A DNA stretch of 9,327 nt from Treponema sp. (GTDB lineage Bacteria; Spirochaetota; Spirochaetia; Treponematales; Breznakiellaceae): the NCBI GenBank assembly GCA_031264475.1, contig JAISEA010000121.1, forward strand, positions 1-9,327, written 5' to 3'. A model generated the notes under the pieces. That model saw nothing but the letters and a program-made list of their open reading frames with translations, searched no databases and had not been told where the DNA came from. Position numbers and translations under genes: made by a program. Of the stretch, positions 1-5,938 are shown piece after piece. Within the stretch, counting starts at the first letter, position 1. The number at the start of each line of letters is the position of its first letter.

Positions 1-27
1 TAATCCTTTACGGGTTATTATCTTTTC
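1..27 (+). terminator. small hairpin followed by T-rich run, possible terminator of an upstream gene
   Basis: TAATCC (1-6) can pair with GGGTTA (12-17) over a five-base loop, with one G-U pair. A T-rich stretch (ttattatcttttct) follows directly. This looks like a weak intrinsic terminator or attenuator for whatever lies upstream, and it stands just ahead of the ribosome binding site of the next gene. The stem is short and the upstream sequence is missing, so the call is tentative. Confidence 0.35.
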
Positions 28-48
28 TATATACAAAAGGAGATCATC

Positions 49-699
49 ATGATTCCTATTAATGACAATGCCATTGGCTCATGGGCTGATAATTTTATCA
101 CCCGGTGTGAAACCAACAAAACCGCTTGGGCTATTCCCCAAGACACGGTAGCCGCCCTCCGCTCGCTTTACGACACGTATAAAGATGCGCTCGCCAAGGC
201 GCAAGCGCCTGATACCCGCAGTAAGTCAGCCACCACCGCCAAAAATGAGGCGAAGACGGCTCTGCGTAGCGCCTTGACTGTATTTATTGCAAAGTATATC
301 GACAACAATGACGCTATCACCGTGCCGATACGGGAACAGCTCGGTCTGCCTATCAAGGACACGACGCGCACGCCCGTGCCTATCCCAACGACGTATCCTG
401 AATTTTTCGTCAAGGTAAAAGACATTCGGGCGTTGGATGTGCATTTCAAGGCTATGGGGAGCACGAGTAAGGGTAAACCTTACGGGTACAACGGAGCGGT
501 TATCTTCTACGGGGCGCTAGACGCGCCGCCCACAGACCCTAGCCAACTGCCACATTCCACGCTTGCCACGAAGACGCCTTACACGCTGAGTTTCACGGAA
601 GCGGAGCGCGGTAAGCGCGTTTATATCGCGTTGGTTTGGCAGAATAGGAAAGGGGAGAAAGGTCCTTTCTCCCAGATAGAAGAAGTGTTTATCCCCTAA
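49..699 (+). CDS. uncharacterised protein, helical N-terminus and Fn3-like C-terminal domain
   Basis: A 216-residue protein of unknown function. The start is well supported: AAGGAG at 37-42 lies six bases before the ATG. Residues 1-90 are rich in Ala, Lys and Thr and look helical. A Pro/Thr-rich linker (about 104-115) leads to a beta-rich C-terminal half ending in a segment with RGKRVYIALVW and a GEKGPFSQIEEVFIP tail. That tail resembles the last strands of a fibronectin type III-like domain. From memory, proteins with this layout and a similar ending (...GEKGPWSEI...) recur as hypotheticals in Treponema and Bacteroidetes; I cannot verify this here. There is no signal peptide and no membrane segment. 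It is followed immediately by the 126-bp tandem repeat and looks independent of the glycan operon downstream. Real gene: likely. Function: unknown. Confidence 0.85.
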   Translation: MIPINDNAIGSWADNFITRCETNKTAWAIPQDTVAALRSLYDTYKDALAKAQAPDTRSKSATTAKNEAKTALRSALTVFIAKYIDNNDAITVPIREQLGLPIKDTTRTPVPIPTTYPEFFVKVKDIRALDVHFKAMGSTSKGKPYGYNGAVIFYGALDAPPTDPSQLPHSTLATKTPYTLSFTEAERGKRVYIALVWQNRKGEKGPFSQIEEVFIP

Positions 700-720
700 A
701 TGGGCGCTTCGTGGGGAATG

Positions 721-972
721 GTGTCAGAGGTATCAGGCAACACGGAGGCTCCGCTTGTTTACAAGCGTAGCCGTCAGGTCGGGGTCAGCGGCACACCCTT
801 TCGTACAACGCCCGTTATGAAGTATTTAAACACCCTTCGGGTGATAGTGTCAGAGGTATCAGACAACAAAGAGGCTCCGCTTGTTTACAAGCGTAGCCAT
901 CAAGACGGGGTCAGCGGGTCCCCCTTTCGTACAACACCCGTTATGAAGTATTTAAACAGCCTTTGGCTGTAA
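721..972 (+). repeat. two tandem copies of a 126-bp structured repeat
   Basis: Copy 1 is 721-846 and copy 2 is 847-972, differing at about 15 of 126 positions by eye. Each copy has an identical hairpin (747-772 and 873-898): GGCT, a mismatch, CGCTTG, loop TTTA, CAAGCG, a mismatch, AGCC. Each ends in a 5-bp hairpin (831-843 CACCC-TTC-GGGTG; 957-969 CAGCC-TTT-GGCTG). These stems differ by a swapped base pair (C833-G841 versus G959-C967), so pairing is kept while sequence changes. The unit is 42 codons long and a 90-codon frame (700-972) runs through both copies, but most differences between copies would change amino acids and no ribosome binding site precedes it. Copy 2 ends directly at the ribosome binding site of the methyltransferase, so it may act in that gene's leader. 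It could also be a dispersed genomic repeat. Confidence 0.85.
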
Positions 973-1000
973 AGAGGTGTTTTGATGGAAAAGAAAATTA

Positions 1001-1969
1001 TTGGGATGGATCCCCCCCCCCCCCGCAACAGATATATGCAGTACACTTGCCGCTTGCAAGTGCCTGTTGTGCGGTGAAGTCGGATTAGCGTTCGTCAACA
1101 AAATACGCGATGACGATACACGCTATGCCGCTCGCTGTAACCATTGCGGTCACGTTCAGCTCGCCCCGCTTCCAACCGTTGAGGAAGATGAGGAATTTTA
1201 CAAGAAAGACATTATGCTGAAAAATACCTACAAGGATGTCAAGTCACTTCAAACCGGGGAAAAGTTGATGTATCGAATGGAGTTATTCATCCATGAACAG
1301 GCGGATAACTTCGAGAAGTATTTGCCGCCGAAATCTGAACAGGAAGATATGCGGATTATTGAAATCGGCACAGGTTTCGGCTGGTTGCCGCAGTTTATGC
1401 GTGCAAAAGGTTACCAGACGGATGGAGTTGAGATCAACGATGAGAGACGCGAACTCTGTAAACAGCGATGTGGGATTGATATTTTCGGATGGAACTTCTT
1501 AAAAGACGAGCCTGAAGTAATGGAGAAGGTGGGTTATTACGATGTGCTGTGCATGATGCATACATTGGAACATATAAGCGACCCTGTGACCTTTCTGAAG
1601 CGCGCGTCAATCCTGCTAAAGCCTCGCGGGATGCTGTTCATTGAAGTTCCAAACTTTAACGACTACTATCGGGAGCATCAAAAAGAATACAGCGATTGGT
1701 CATTTATGCGAGGACACGTCAATTATTTTACGCCAGAGATGCTGACGAAAGTGTTGGAACGTAGTGGTTTTTCAGAGGTGAAAGTCTATGGACACCAGCC
1801 GCATAGCATAGAAAACGCCATTCATTGGTGGCGTAATAAGGCGCCGAATCTGCTATGGCACCAGTTTTACTTACCTGAGCCGTTGGAGTGGATTAACAAG
1901 ATATACAAAGACAAGATCGAGGCTGAACTTAAATCTAGTTTTATGGTCGCGGTAGGGTATAAGAAATAA
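1001..1969 (+). CDS. class I SAM-dependent methyltransferase with N-terminal zinc ribbon; start out of frame (phase-off) as sequenced
   Basis: Likely methylates a sugar or glycan intermediate in the cytoplasm. In numbering from TTG 1001, two CxxC pairs (C21/C24, C46/C49) form a zinc-ribbon-like domain, followed by a Methyltransf_23-type Rossmann domain. The SAM loop is [10 protein letters not shown] (121-130), the acidic strand end is VEIND (143-147), and HTLEHISDP (187-195) is typical of this family. The best start is not TTG 1001 but ATG 985: AAGAGG at 972-977 precedes it by seven bases. From ATG 985 the frame crosses 13 C (1012-1024) and stops at TGA 1075-1077 after 30 codons. With 12 (or 15) C it would enter the methyltransferase frame, giving MEKKIIGMD, prolines, then ATDICST. 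So the gene is either phase-off here, or weakly translated from TTG 1001. The next gene starts eight bases after its stop. Substrate is not predictable from sequence. Confidence 0.85.
   Translation: MGWIPPPPATDICSTLAACKCLLCGEVGLAFVNKIRDDDTRYAARCNHCGHVQLAPLPTVEEDEEFYKKDIMLKNTYKDVKSLQTGEKLMYRMELFIHEQADNFEKYLPPKSEQEDMRIIEIGTGFGWLPQFMRAKGYQTDGVEINDERRELCKQRCGIDIFGWNFLKDEPEVMEKVGYYDVLCMMHTLEHISDPVTFLKRASILLKPRGMLFIEVPNFNDYYREHQKEYSDWSFMRGHVNYFTPEMLTKVLERSGFSEVKVYGHQPHSIENAIHWWRNKAPNLLWHQFYLPEPLEWINKIYKDKIEAELKSSFMVAVGYKK
1012..1024 (+). repeat. poly-C tract of 13, phase-variation switch in methyltransferase 5' end
   Basis: Thirteen consecutive C lie nine codons after ATG 985, encoding prolines in the frame shown. 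Homopolymers of this length are prone to slipped-strand mispairing. As read, the length separates the good ATG and ribosome binding site from the methyltransferase frame; loss of one C joins them. The exact count could also be an assembly or sequencing uncertainty. Confidence 0.85.
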
Positions 1970-1977
1970 GGATTTGT

Positions 1978-2691
1978 ATGAGTAACGATACTATGTCAAC
2001 CATGCAAGCAAACAAGCAACATCTCGTTACCGAATTAAAGAAGTTACGAGATGATTGCAGGAACGAGTTTATTGCGCGATACAGTGAGCAATATAAGACC
2101 AGACGTTATGTTCTGTCGTCGGTAGAGATAGGCGACTTCTCCTTCTGCTGGGCAAGGTTTCTAATCTACGATGCCGCGACAGGTAACAAGGTGCGCATCG
2201 GGAAGTTTTGCTCTATCGCCGATAGCGCGACATTCTTACTAAACGCGCATCACATTTACCGCAATGCGAGCACATACAGTCGGTTCTTTCTGTTGCCAAG
2301 CGCAAACCTGACGACTCTTGATGTAGTTAATCCTAAAGGGGATATTGTTGTCAATAACGATGTTTGGATAGGCTATAACGCGACTGTCCTTGAAGGGGTA
2401 ACAATCGGTAATGGCGCGGTCATTGCGGCAGGGGCGGTTGTTACAAAAGACGTGCCGCCATACGCAATAGTGGGCGGTAATCCAGCGAAGGTTATCAAGT
2501 ACCGCTTCGACGAACGGGCTATTACTCAACTTCTTGAAATGCAGTGGTGGGATTGGGAATTGAGGCATATCGCGGAATGTCTAAGACTGCTTCTTAGCGA
2601 ATGTATTGATGAACTCTATAAATACTACTTGAAGAATGTAGAAGCGGAGCTGTTATCCCCCCCCCCCCCGCTCTTTTATATACAGAAGTAG
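1978..2691 (+). CDS. CatB/XAT-like hexapeptide-repeat O-acetyltransferase with poly-C at its 3' end
   Basis: A left-handed beta-helix acyltransferase, probably transferring acetyl from acetyl-CoA to a sugar hydroxyl or amine. Hexapeptide repeats are visible at about residues 48-85 ([18 protein letters not shown]) and 122-160 ([29 protein letters not shown], read as separate turns). The His pair H91/H92 within NAHH matches the catalytic His position of the xenobiotic acetyltransferase (CatB) group. [12 protein letters not shown] (166-177) is the usual end of the helix, followed by a helical tail. The start is supported by AAGGA shortly upstream. Residues 227-231 are encoded by a 13-C tract, and the protein ends six residues later at TAG 2689-2691. 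With 14 C it would end at TAA 2700-2702; with 12 C it would gain 53 residues and end at TGA 2828-2830, overlapping the next start. The catalytic fold is upstream of the tract and should survive all phases. Confidence 0.88.
   Translation: MSNDTMSTMQANKQHLVTELKKLRDDCRNEFIARYSEQYKTRRYVLSSVEIGDFSFCWARFLIYDAATGNKVRIGKFCSIADSATFLLNAHHIYRNASTYSRFFLLPSANLTTLDVVNPKGDIVVNNDVWIGYNATVLEGVTIGNGAVIAAGAVVTKDVPPYAIVGGNPAKVIKYRFDERAITQLLEMQWWDWELRHIAECLRLLLSECIDELYKYYLKNVEAELLSPPPPLFYIQK
2657..2669 (+). repeat. poly-C tract of 13 at the 3' end of the acetyltransferase
   Basis: Thirteen C encode prolines near the C-terminus. Tract length selects one of three ends: TAG 2689 (13 C), TAA 2700 (14 C) or TGA 2828 (12 C). 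Eleven bases after the tract is tacagaagtagt, which recurs nine bases after the third tract. Likely a slippage site. Confidence 0.82.
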
Positions 2692-2694
2692 TAA

Positions 2695-2808
2695 ACGTCT
2701 AACACCGTTCACACACCGAGCGTGTTTGAAAACATCTTGGTCTGTCCTTCTGATAAAAAGATGCGTGTTGGTGAGATTTCCGCGCAGGCGTTTAGAGAAA
2801 CTGTTTAA
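2695..2808 (+). pseudogene. possible remnant of a C-terminal coding segment in the spacer
   Basis: After the tandem stops TAG TAA (2689-2694) the same frame stays open for 37 codons up to TAA 2806-2808. Its translation (containing FENILVCPSDKK and EISAQAFRETV) has ordinary protein composition, unlike the Arg-rich alternative frame over the same bases. There is no start codon with a ribosome binding site. It may be the tail of a gene lost or recombined away when the poly-C segment arose, or the former tail of the acetyltransferase neighbourhood. Product not recognised; chance is possible at this length. Confidence 0.3.
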
Positions 2809-2826
2809 TATGAAAAAGGAGATTTT

Positions 2827-3624
2827 ATGAGAATAATCGGAATAATCCCGGCGCGGTATGCGTCAAGTCGTCTTCCGGGTAAGCCACTTGTTGATATTCA
2901 TGGCAAGCCTATGATTTGGTGGGTGTGGAAAGCCGCGAAACAAGTCGTGGAATTGGATGAGGTGTATATCGCTACAGACGACGAGCGGATACGCACCATA
3001 GTCGAGGCTTTTGGCGGCGAGGTTGTTATGACTAGCGATTGTGCTACCGGTACTGATCGTGTTGCCGAAGTGTCTATGAAAATTACTGCCGATAGGTATG
3101 TTGTTATAAACGGAGATGAACCAACTATTAAGTCTGAGGATATAAGGGCGGTAGCTCTTGAAACATCAAGTGGCGATAAGGCTTTGATTGTTTTGTGTTT
3201 TGCTGTGCAGGAACCAATTGATGTCATAAATCCAACAATTCATAAGTTTGCGCTAAATGAAAGGAATGAGGTTATTTATATTTCTCGTTCATCCATTCCT
3301 TTCCCGCAAGCAGAATTTGAATACGACCTGCACAAATGTGTTGGCGTCTACTGCTATCCACGTAACCTGTTGAAATGGTTCACACAAACGCCTATAGGCA
3401 GATTGGAGCGTATTGAAAGTAGCGACCTATTAAGATTAGTAGAGAATCGAGTTCCAATAAAAGCCGTGATAACGAAGAACCAGTCATTTAGCGTTGACAC
3501 GCTGAAAGATTTAAAGAGAGTTACAAATATACTGACCCCCCCCCCCGACATCCAGTACAGAAGTAGTCAATGGCTGAGATACTCTTGTGGGGCATCCTCC
3601 TTTTACAAGTGGAGGGTGGCGTGA
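2827..3624 (+). CDS. KdsB-like CMP-sugar (3-deoxy-2-keto acid) cytidylyltransferase, copy 1, poly-C near its 3' end
   Basis: Belongs to the KdsB family, which couples CTP to Kdo or a related 2-keto-3-deoxy sugar acid to give the CMP-sugar and diphosphate in the cytoplasm. The nucleotide-binding start IIPARYASSRLPGKPL (6-21) is nearly canonical. Further matches are ATDDERI (49-55), GGEVVMTS with GTDRVAEV (63-82), NGDEPTI (95-101), the sugar-site region HKCVGVYCYPRN (169-180), GRLERIESSDLLRLVEN (191-207) and SVDTLKDLKRV (222-232). The start is supported by AAAGGAG at 2815-2821. The recognisable enzyme ends near residue 236; an 11-C tract then begins, followed by an odd tail with no family similarity. 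As read the gene stops at TGA 3622-3624, overlapping GTG 3621 of the next gene (GTGA). Other tract lengths stop it at 3566 or 3577. It is clearly paralogous to the following gene. The family assignment is firm; the actual sugar is unknown. Confidence 0.88.
   Translation: MRIIGIIPARYASSRLPGKPLVDIHGKPMIWWVWKAAKQVVELDEVYIATDDERIRTIVEAFGGEVVMTSDCATGTDRVAEVSMKITADRYVVINGDEPTIKSEDIRAVALETSSGDKALIVLCFAVQEPIDVINPTIHKFALNERNEVIYISRSSIPFPQAEFEYDLHKCVGVYCYPRNLLKWFTQTPIGRLERIESSDLLRLVENRVPIKAVITKNQSFSVDTLKDLKRVTNILTPPPDIQYRSSQWLRYSCGASSFYKWRVA
3536..3546 (+). repeat. poly-C tract of 11 at the 3' end of the first cytidylyltransferase
   Basis: Eleven C follow the last recognisable KdsB residues. With 11 C, translation continues to TGA 3622-3624; with 12 C it stops at TAG 3564-3566; with 10 C at TGA 3575-3577. 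The catalytic part is unaffected, so the tract chiefly controls the tail and where ribosomes terminate relative to the next gene. Confidence 0.8.
3593..3618 (+). promoter_or_regulatory. hairpin sequestering the ribosome binding site of the second cytidylyltransferase
   Basis: CATCCTCC (3593-3600) can pair with GGAGGGTG (3611-3618) over a ten-base loop: eight consecutive pairs, one of them G-U. The 3' arm contains GGAGGG (3611-3616), the ribosome binding site for GTG 3621, four bases on. Free RNA would mask the site. Ribosomes translating the 11-C phase of the upstream gene pass through the hairpin and end at 3624; those in the other two phases stop at 3566 or 3577 and should leave it folded. 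Confidence 0.55.
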
Positions 3625-4358
3625 AAATAATCGGAATTGTGCCGGCGCGATACGGGTCAACCCGCCTTCCGGCGAAACCGCTTGCCGATATATACGGGAA
3701 ACCGCTCGTTTGGTGGGCGTACAATCAGGCTGTTAAGGTAAAAACGTTTGATGAACTCTATGTCGCCACGGACTCGGAACAGATAGGCGATGTGTGCGAA
3801 CAATATACAATCCCGTTCCTGATGACCTCATCCAATTGCGTAACCGCTACTGACCGTTTGGTTGAAGTGTCGGAAATGATTGACGCCGATGTTTATACAA
3901 TTGTAAACGGAGATGAACCGCTTATAGACCCTGCCGATATAGACGCTTCGGTAGCGGTGGTTGATGGAAATGTAGATGTAGGAGTGCTATGTTGTCCTCT
4001 CGCATCCGCAATAGAAACGATAAACCCCTCCATACACAAATTCGCTCTCAATAACGCAAATGAGGTAATATACGTTTCAAGACAGCCTATTCCGTTTCCA
4101 CAATCACGGATTGATTACACGATGTACAAGTGTATCGGAACTCATAGCGTATCTAAACGAGCTATACAGTTGTATCGTGATACACCAATGGGACGGTTGG
4201 AAAGCGTAGAAAGTAACGACCTTTTACGTTTTCTTGAGAATCACATAACTATCAAGGCAGTCATAACTGAGCACCAAAGCCTTTCGGTTGATACAGCTAA
4301 GGACTTAGCAGAAGTCCGCAAAATTATTTTGTCTATACAAGGAGAAAAGAATGGTTGA
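3621..4358 (+). CDS. KdsB-like CMP-sugar cytidylyltransferase, copy 2
   Basis: Second KdsB-family enzyme, CTP-dependent activation of a 2-keto-3-deoxy sugar acid. From GTG 3621 it is 245 residues, close to the usual KdsB length, starting VKIIGIVPARYGSTRLPAKP, with VATDSEQI (48-55), ATDRLVEV (76-83), NGDEPLID (96-103), GRLESVESNDLLRFLEN and SLSVDTAKDL. GTG 3621 is preferred because GGAGGG lies just upstream, it overlaps the previous stop, and the family starts here. An alternative in-frame ATG 3570 would add 17 residues, mostly hydrophobic (AEILLWGILLLQ). Compared with copy 1, the sugar-site region differs (YKCIGTHSVSKR against HKCVGVYCYPRN), so the two may prefer different acids or one may be redundant. 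It has no poly-C tract. It overlaps the next gene by eight bases. Confidence 0.87.
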   Translation: MKIIGIVPARYGSTRLPAKPLADIYGKPLVWWAYNQAVKVKTFDELYVATDSEQIGDVCEQYTIPFLMTSSNCVTATDRLVEVSEMIDADVYTIVNGDEPLIDPADIDASVAVVDGNVDVGVLCCPLASAIETINPSIHKFALNNANEVIYVSRQPIPFPQSRIDYTMYKCIGTHSVSKRAIQLYRDTPMGRLESVESNDLLRFLENHITIKAVITEHQSLSVDTAKDLAEVRKIILSIQGEKNG

Positions 4359-5010
4359 ACAATTCAAGCAACTTTATAACGGCGTAGTCTATGACACTAT
4401 GGCGTTCGACCTCAAGATCAAGAAACCGTTTATGCTACGCAAGGAAGTTAAACCCGTGTGGGGGTTTTCCGAGGTAGTTTTCGGTCCTGCGTTTACCTGC
4501 AAGGGAGAACGTGTCCTTGATGAGAGCCATATAGATGATACGGTTCGTATCAAAATGTTTAAACAGTTCTATAAAGGTTGCGTACAAGTAATCTCGTCTG
4601 GCGGCTATCGCGATGTCGCTCAATTCGGGGATATTTCGGGCAAACTTGCTAGAAAGTTCGGGGCAGTCGGCGCTGTATTAGACGCTCCAACCCGCGACAT
4701 CAAGCTTATCCGAGATGATAAGTTTCCTATTTTTGCAGATGGGGTACAATCCACCGATGCCTACGGCAAGTGGCAGATAACTGAGTTTGAAGTCCCGATA
4801 ATAATGCCGGGAATTCACGGTGATGTTGAAATAAATTCGGGAGACTTTGTATTCGGCGACCCGGACGGCGTTCTGATTATCCCTAAAGCCATCGTCAATG
4901 ATGTATTGGAGTTGGCACAAAAACGTATGGCACAAGAGAATTTGGTGCGCCAAGACATTATCAACGTAACTGATATTCAGGATATGTACGAAAAAAGAGG
5001 GCGATGGTGA
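4351..5010 (+). CDS. RraA/HMG-aldolase-fold family protein
   Basis: A 219-residue member of the RraA family, whose members include 4-hydroxy-4-methyl-2-oxoglutarate aldolases, oxaloacetate decarboxylases and the E. coli RNase E inhibitor RraA. Seen: GDISGKLARKFGAVGAVLD (93-111) followed by TRD (114-116), the Arg-Asp pair of the substrate/metal site; FPIFADG (125-131); and GDFVFGDPDGVLIIP (164-178), the family's signature near the C-terminus. The start ATG 4351 has GGAG six bases upstream and overlaps the previous gene by eight bases, so it is translationally coupled. It lies between two CMP-keto-acid enzymes and a NeuB-like synthase. An aldolase or decarboxylase acting on pyruvate-derived keto acids would fit better here than RNase regulation. 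That role is inferred from context only. Family confidence is high, reaction confidence low. Confidence 0.82.
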   Translation: MVEQFKQLYNGVVYDTMAFDLKIKKPFMLRKEVKPVWGFSEVVFGPAFTCKGERVLDESHIDDTVRIKMFKQFYKGCVQVISSGGYRDVAQFGDISGKLARKFGAVGAVLDAPTRDIKLIRDDKFPIFADGVQSTDAYGKWQITEFEVPIIMPGIHGDVEINSGDFVFGDPDGVLIIPKAIVNDVLELAQKRMAQENLVRQDIINVTDIQDMYEKRGRW

Positions 5011-5936
5011 TGGATAATATTCGTTTTGTAGCGGAGTTCACAACCAATCCGATGGGGAACTTGAATGTTTTGCTACGGATGGTTAAGAAAGCCGCCGAGG
5101 CTGGATGTAGTCTCATCAAAATGCAGAAGAAAGACGTAGATGCTTTCTATACACAAGAAAAACTGAATACTCCATTTGAATCCCCCTATGGAAAAACGTA
5201 TCGAGACTACCGTGAAATATTTGAATTTGACGAAGAGCAGTTTCACATATTCGACCGCGAGTGTCAGAAATATGGTATAGGGTGGTTCTCAACAGCCCAA
5301 GACATTCCATCGTTGAAGTTTCTGGCTAAGTTCGATTTGCCAATTTATAAGGTGGCATCGTCAAATGTCGGCAACGATGACCTCTTGCGCGAGATAGTCG
5401 CAAACATCCCTAAATCTAAGGAAATAGTGTTTTCGGTCGGAGGCGCAGAAATAGACAGGATTGAGCGTACACTCAACATGTTGTCAGGATTCAGAAAAGT
5501 CACAATTTTGCACTGCGTGGCTGAATATCCTTGCCTTGATGAACATTGTAAACTTGGCAATATCACGGAATTACGCAGACGCTTTGAATCGCCTGATGTA
5601 GCCATTGGGTACAGTGGACACGAGGAAGGATTCAAGCCTACATTGGCAGCTATTGCTCTTGGCGCTAAAATGATTGAAAGGCATATTTGCCTGTCCCGTG
5701 CTTCTTTTGTGCATCACATTGAATGTAGTTTAGAACCGGAAGAATACACCGAACTAATTTCTATTGTCAAAAGCGCTAAAAGTATTGACGAATTAAGCCG
5801 CTTGTATGACGGATTGTCAGAGGCTACCTTTGTTTGCGACTTCTCAATGAGTGAAAAGGAACGTGAATTCATTGTTGGGGGGAAGTATGGCACAAAATAT
5901 GTCGTAGGCAAATCTCATATTTACCAAGGGGAGTAA
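5010..5936 (+). CDS. NeuB-family 2-keto-3-deoxy sugar acid synthase without SAF domain
   Basis: NeuB-type TIM-barrel enzymes condense phosphoenolpyruvate with a hexose derivative such as ManNAc to make nine-carbon nonulosonic acids. Numbered from ATG 5010 (308 residues), matches are VAEFTTNPMGN (7-17, where NeuB has AEIGxNHxG), IKMQ (36-39), FSTAQD (93-98), YKVASSNVGN (113-122), ILHCVAEYP (166-174), IGYSGHEEG (199-207), ALGAKMIERHI (216-226) and HHIECSLEPEEY (235-246). The C-terminal SAF (antifreeze-like) domain of canonical NeuB/SpsE is absent; the protein simply stops, and no frameshift is visible. Several motif residues are substituted, so the substrate may differ from ManNAc. ATG 5010 is chosen over 5004 because it forms TGATG with the previous stop and sits eight bases after GAGGG. 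Two bases separate it from the next gene. Family: firm. Product sugar: unknown. Confidence 0.85.
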   Translation: MDNIRFVAEFTTNPMGNLNVLLRMVKKAAEAGCSLIKMQKKDVDAFYTQEKLNTPFESPYGKTYRDYREIFEFDEEQFHIFDRECQKYGIGWFSTAQDIPSLKFLAKFDLPIYKVASSNVGNDDLLREIVANIPKSKEIVFSVGGAEIDRIERTLNMLSGFRKVTILHCVAEYPCLDEHCKLGNITELRRRFESPDVAIGYSGHEEGFKPTLAAIALGAKMIERHICLSRASFVHHIECSLEPEEYTELISIVKSAKSIDELSRLYDGLSEATFVCDFSMSEKEREFIVGGKYGTKYVVGKSHIYQGE

Positions 5937-5938
5937 TA

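Noticed and set aside
700..972. 90-codon frame starting directly after the stop of the first gene
   Set aside because: It merely reads through both copies of the 126-bp repeat, has no ribosome binding site, and differences between copies are mostly amino-acid changing while stem pairing is kept.
721..972. Integron attC sites (tandem structured repeats near a hypothetical cassette-like gene)
   Set aside because: The hairpin-flanking core motifs expected of attC (RYYYAAC and GTTRRRY) are not found in the right arrangement, and no integrase is in the window.
721..972. CRISPR array
   Set aside because: The two units are directly adjacent with no variable spacers and only two copies.
2810..2830. 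Six-codon mini-frame (ATG 2810 to TGA 2828) as a leader peptide
   Set aside because: It contains the ribosome binding site of the next gene and has none of its own; more likely chance.
4351..5010. RraA-like protein as a true RNase E regulator
   Set aside because: Family similarity is real, but placement inside a sugar-acid operon and the preserved Arg-Asp site make an enzymatic role more plausible.
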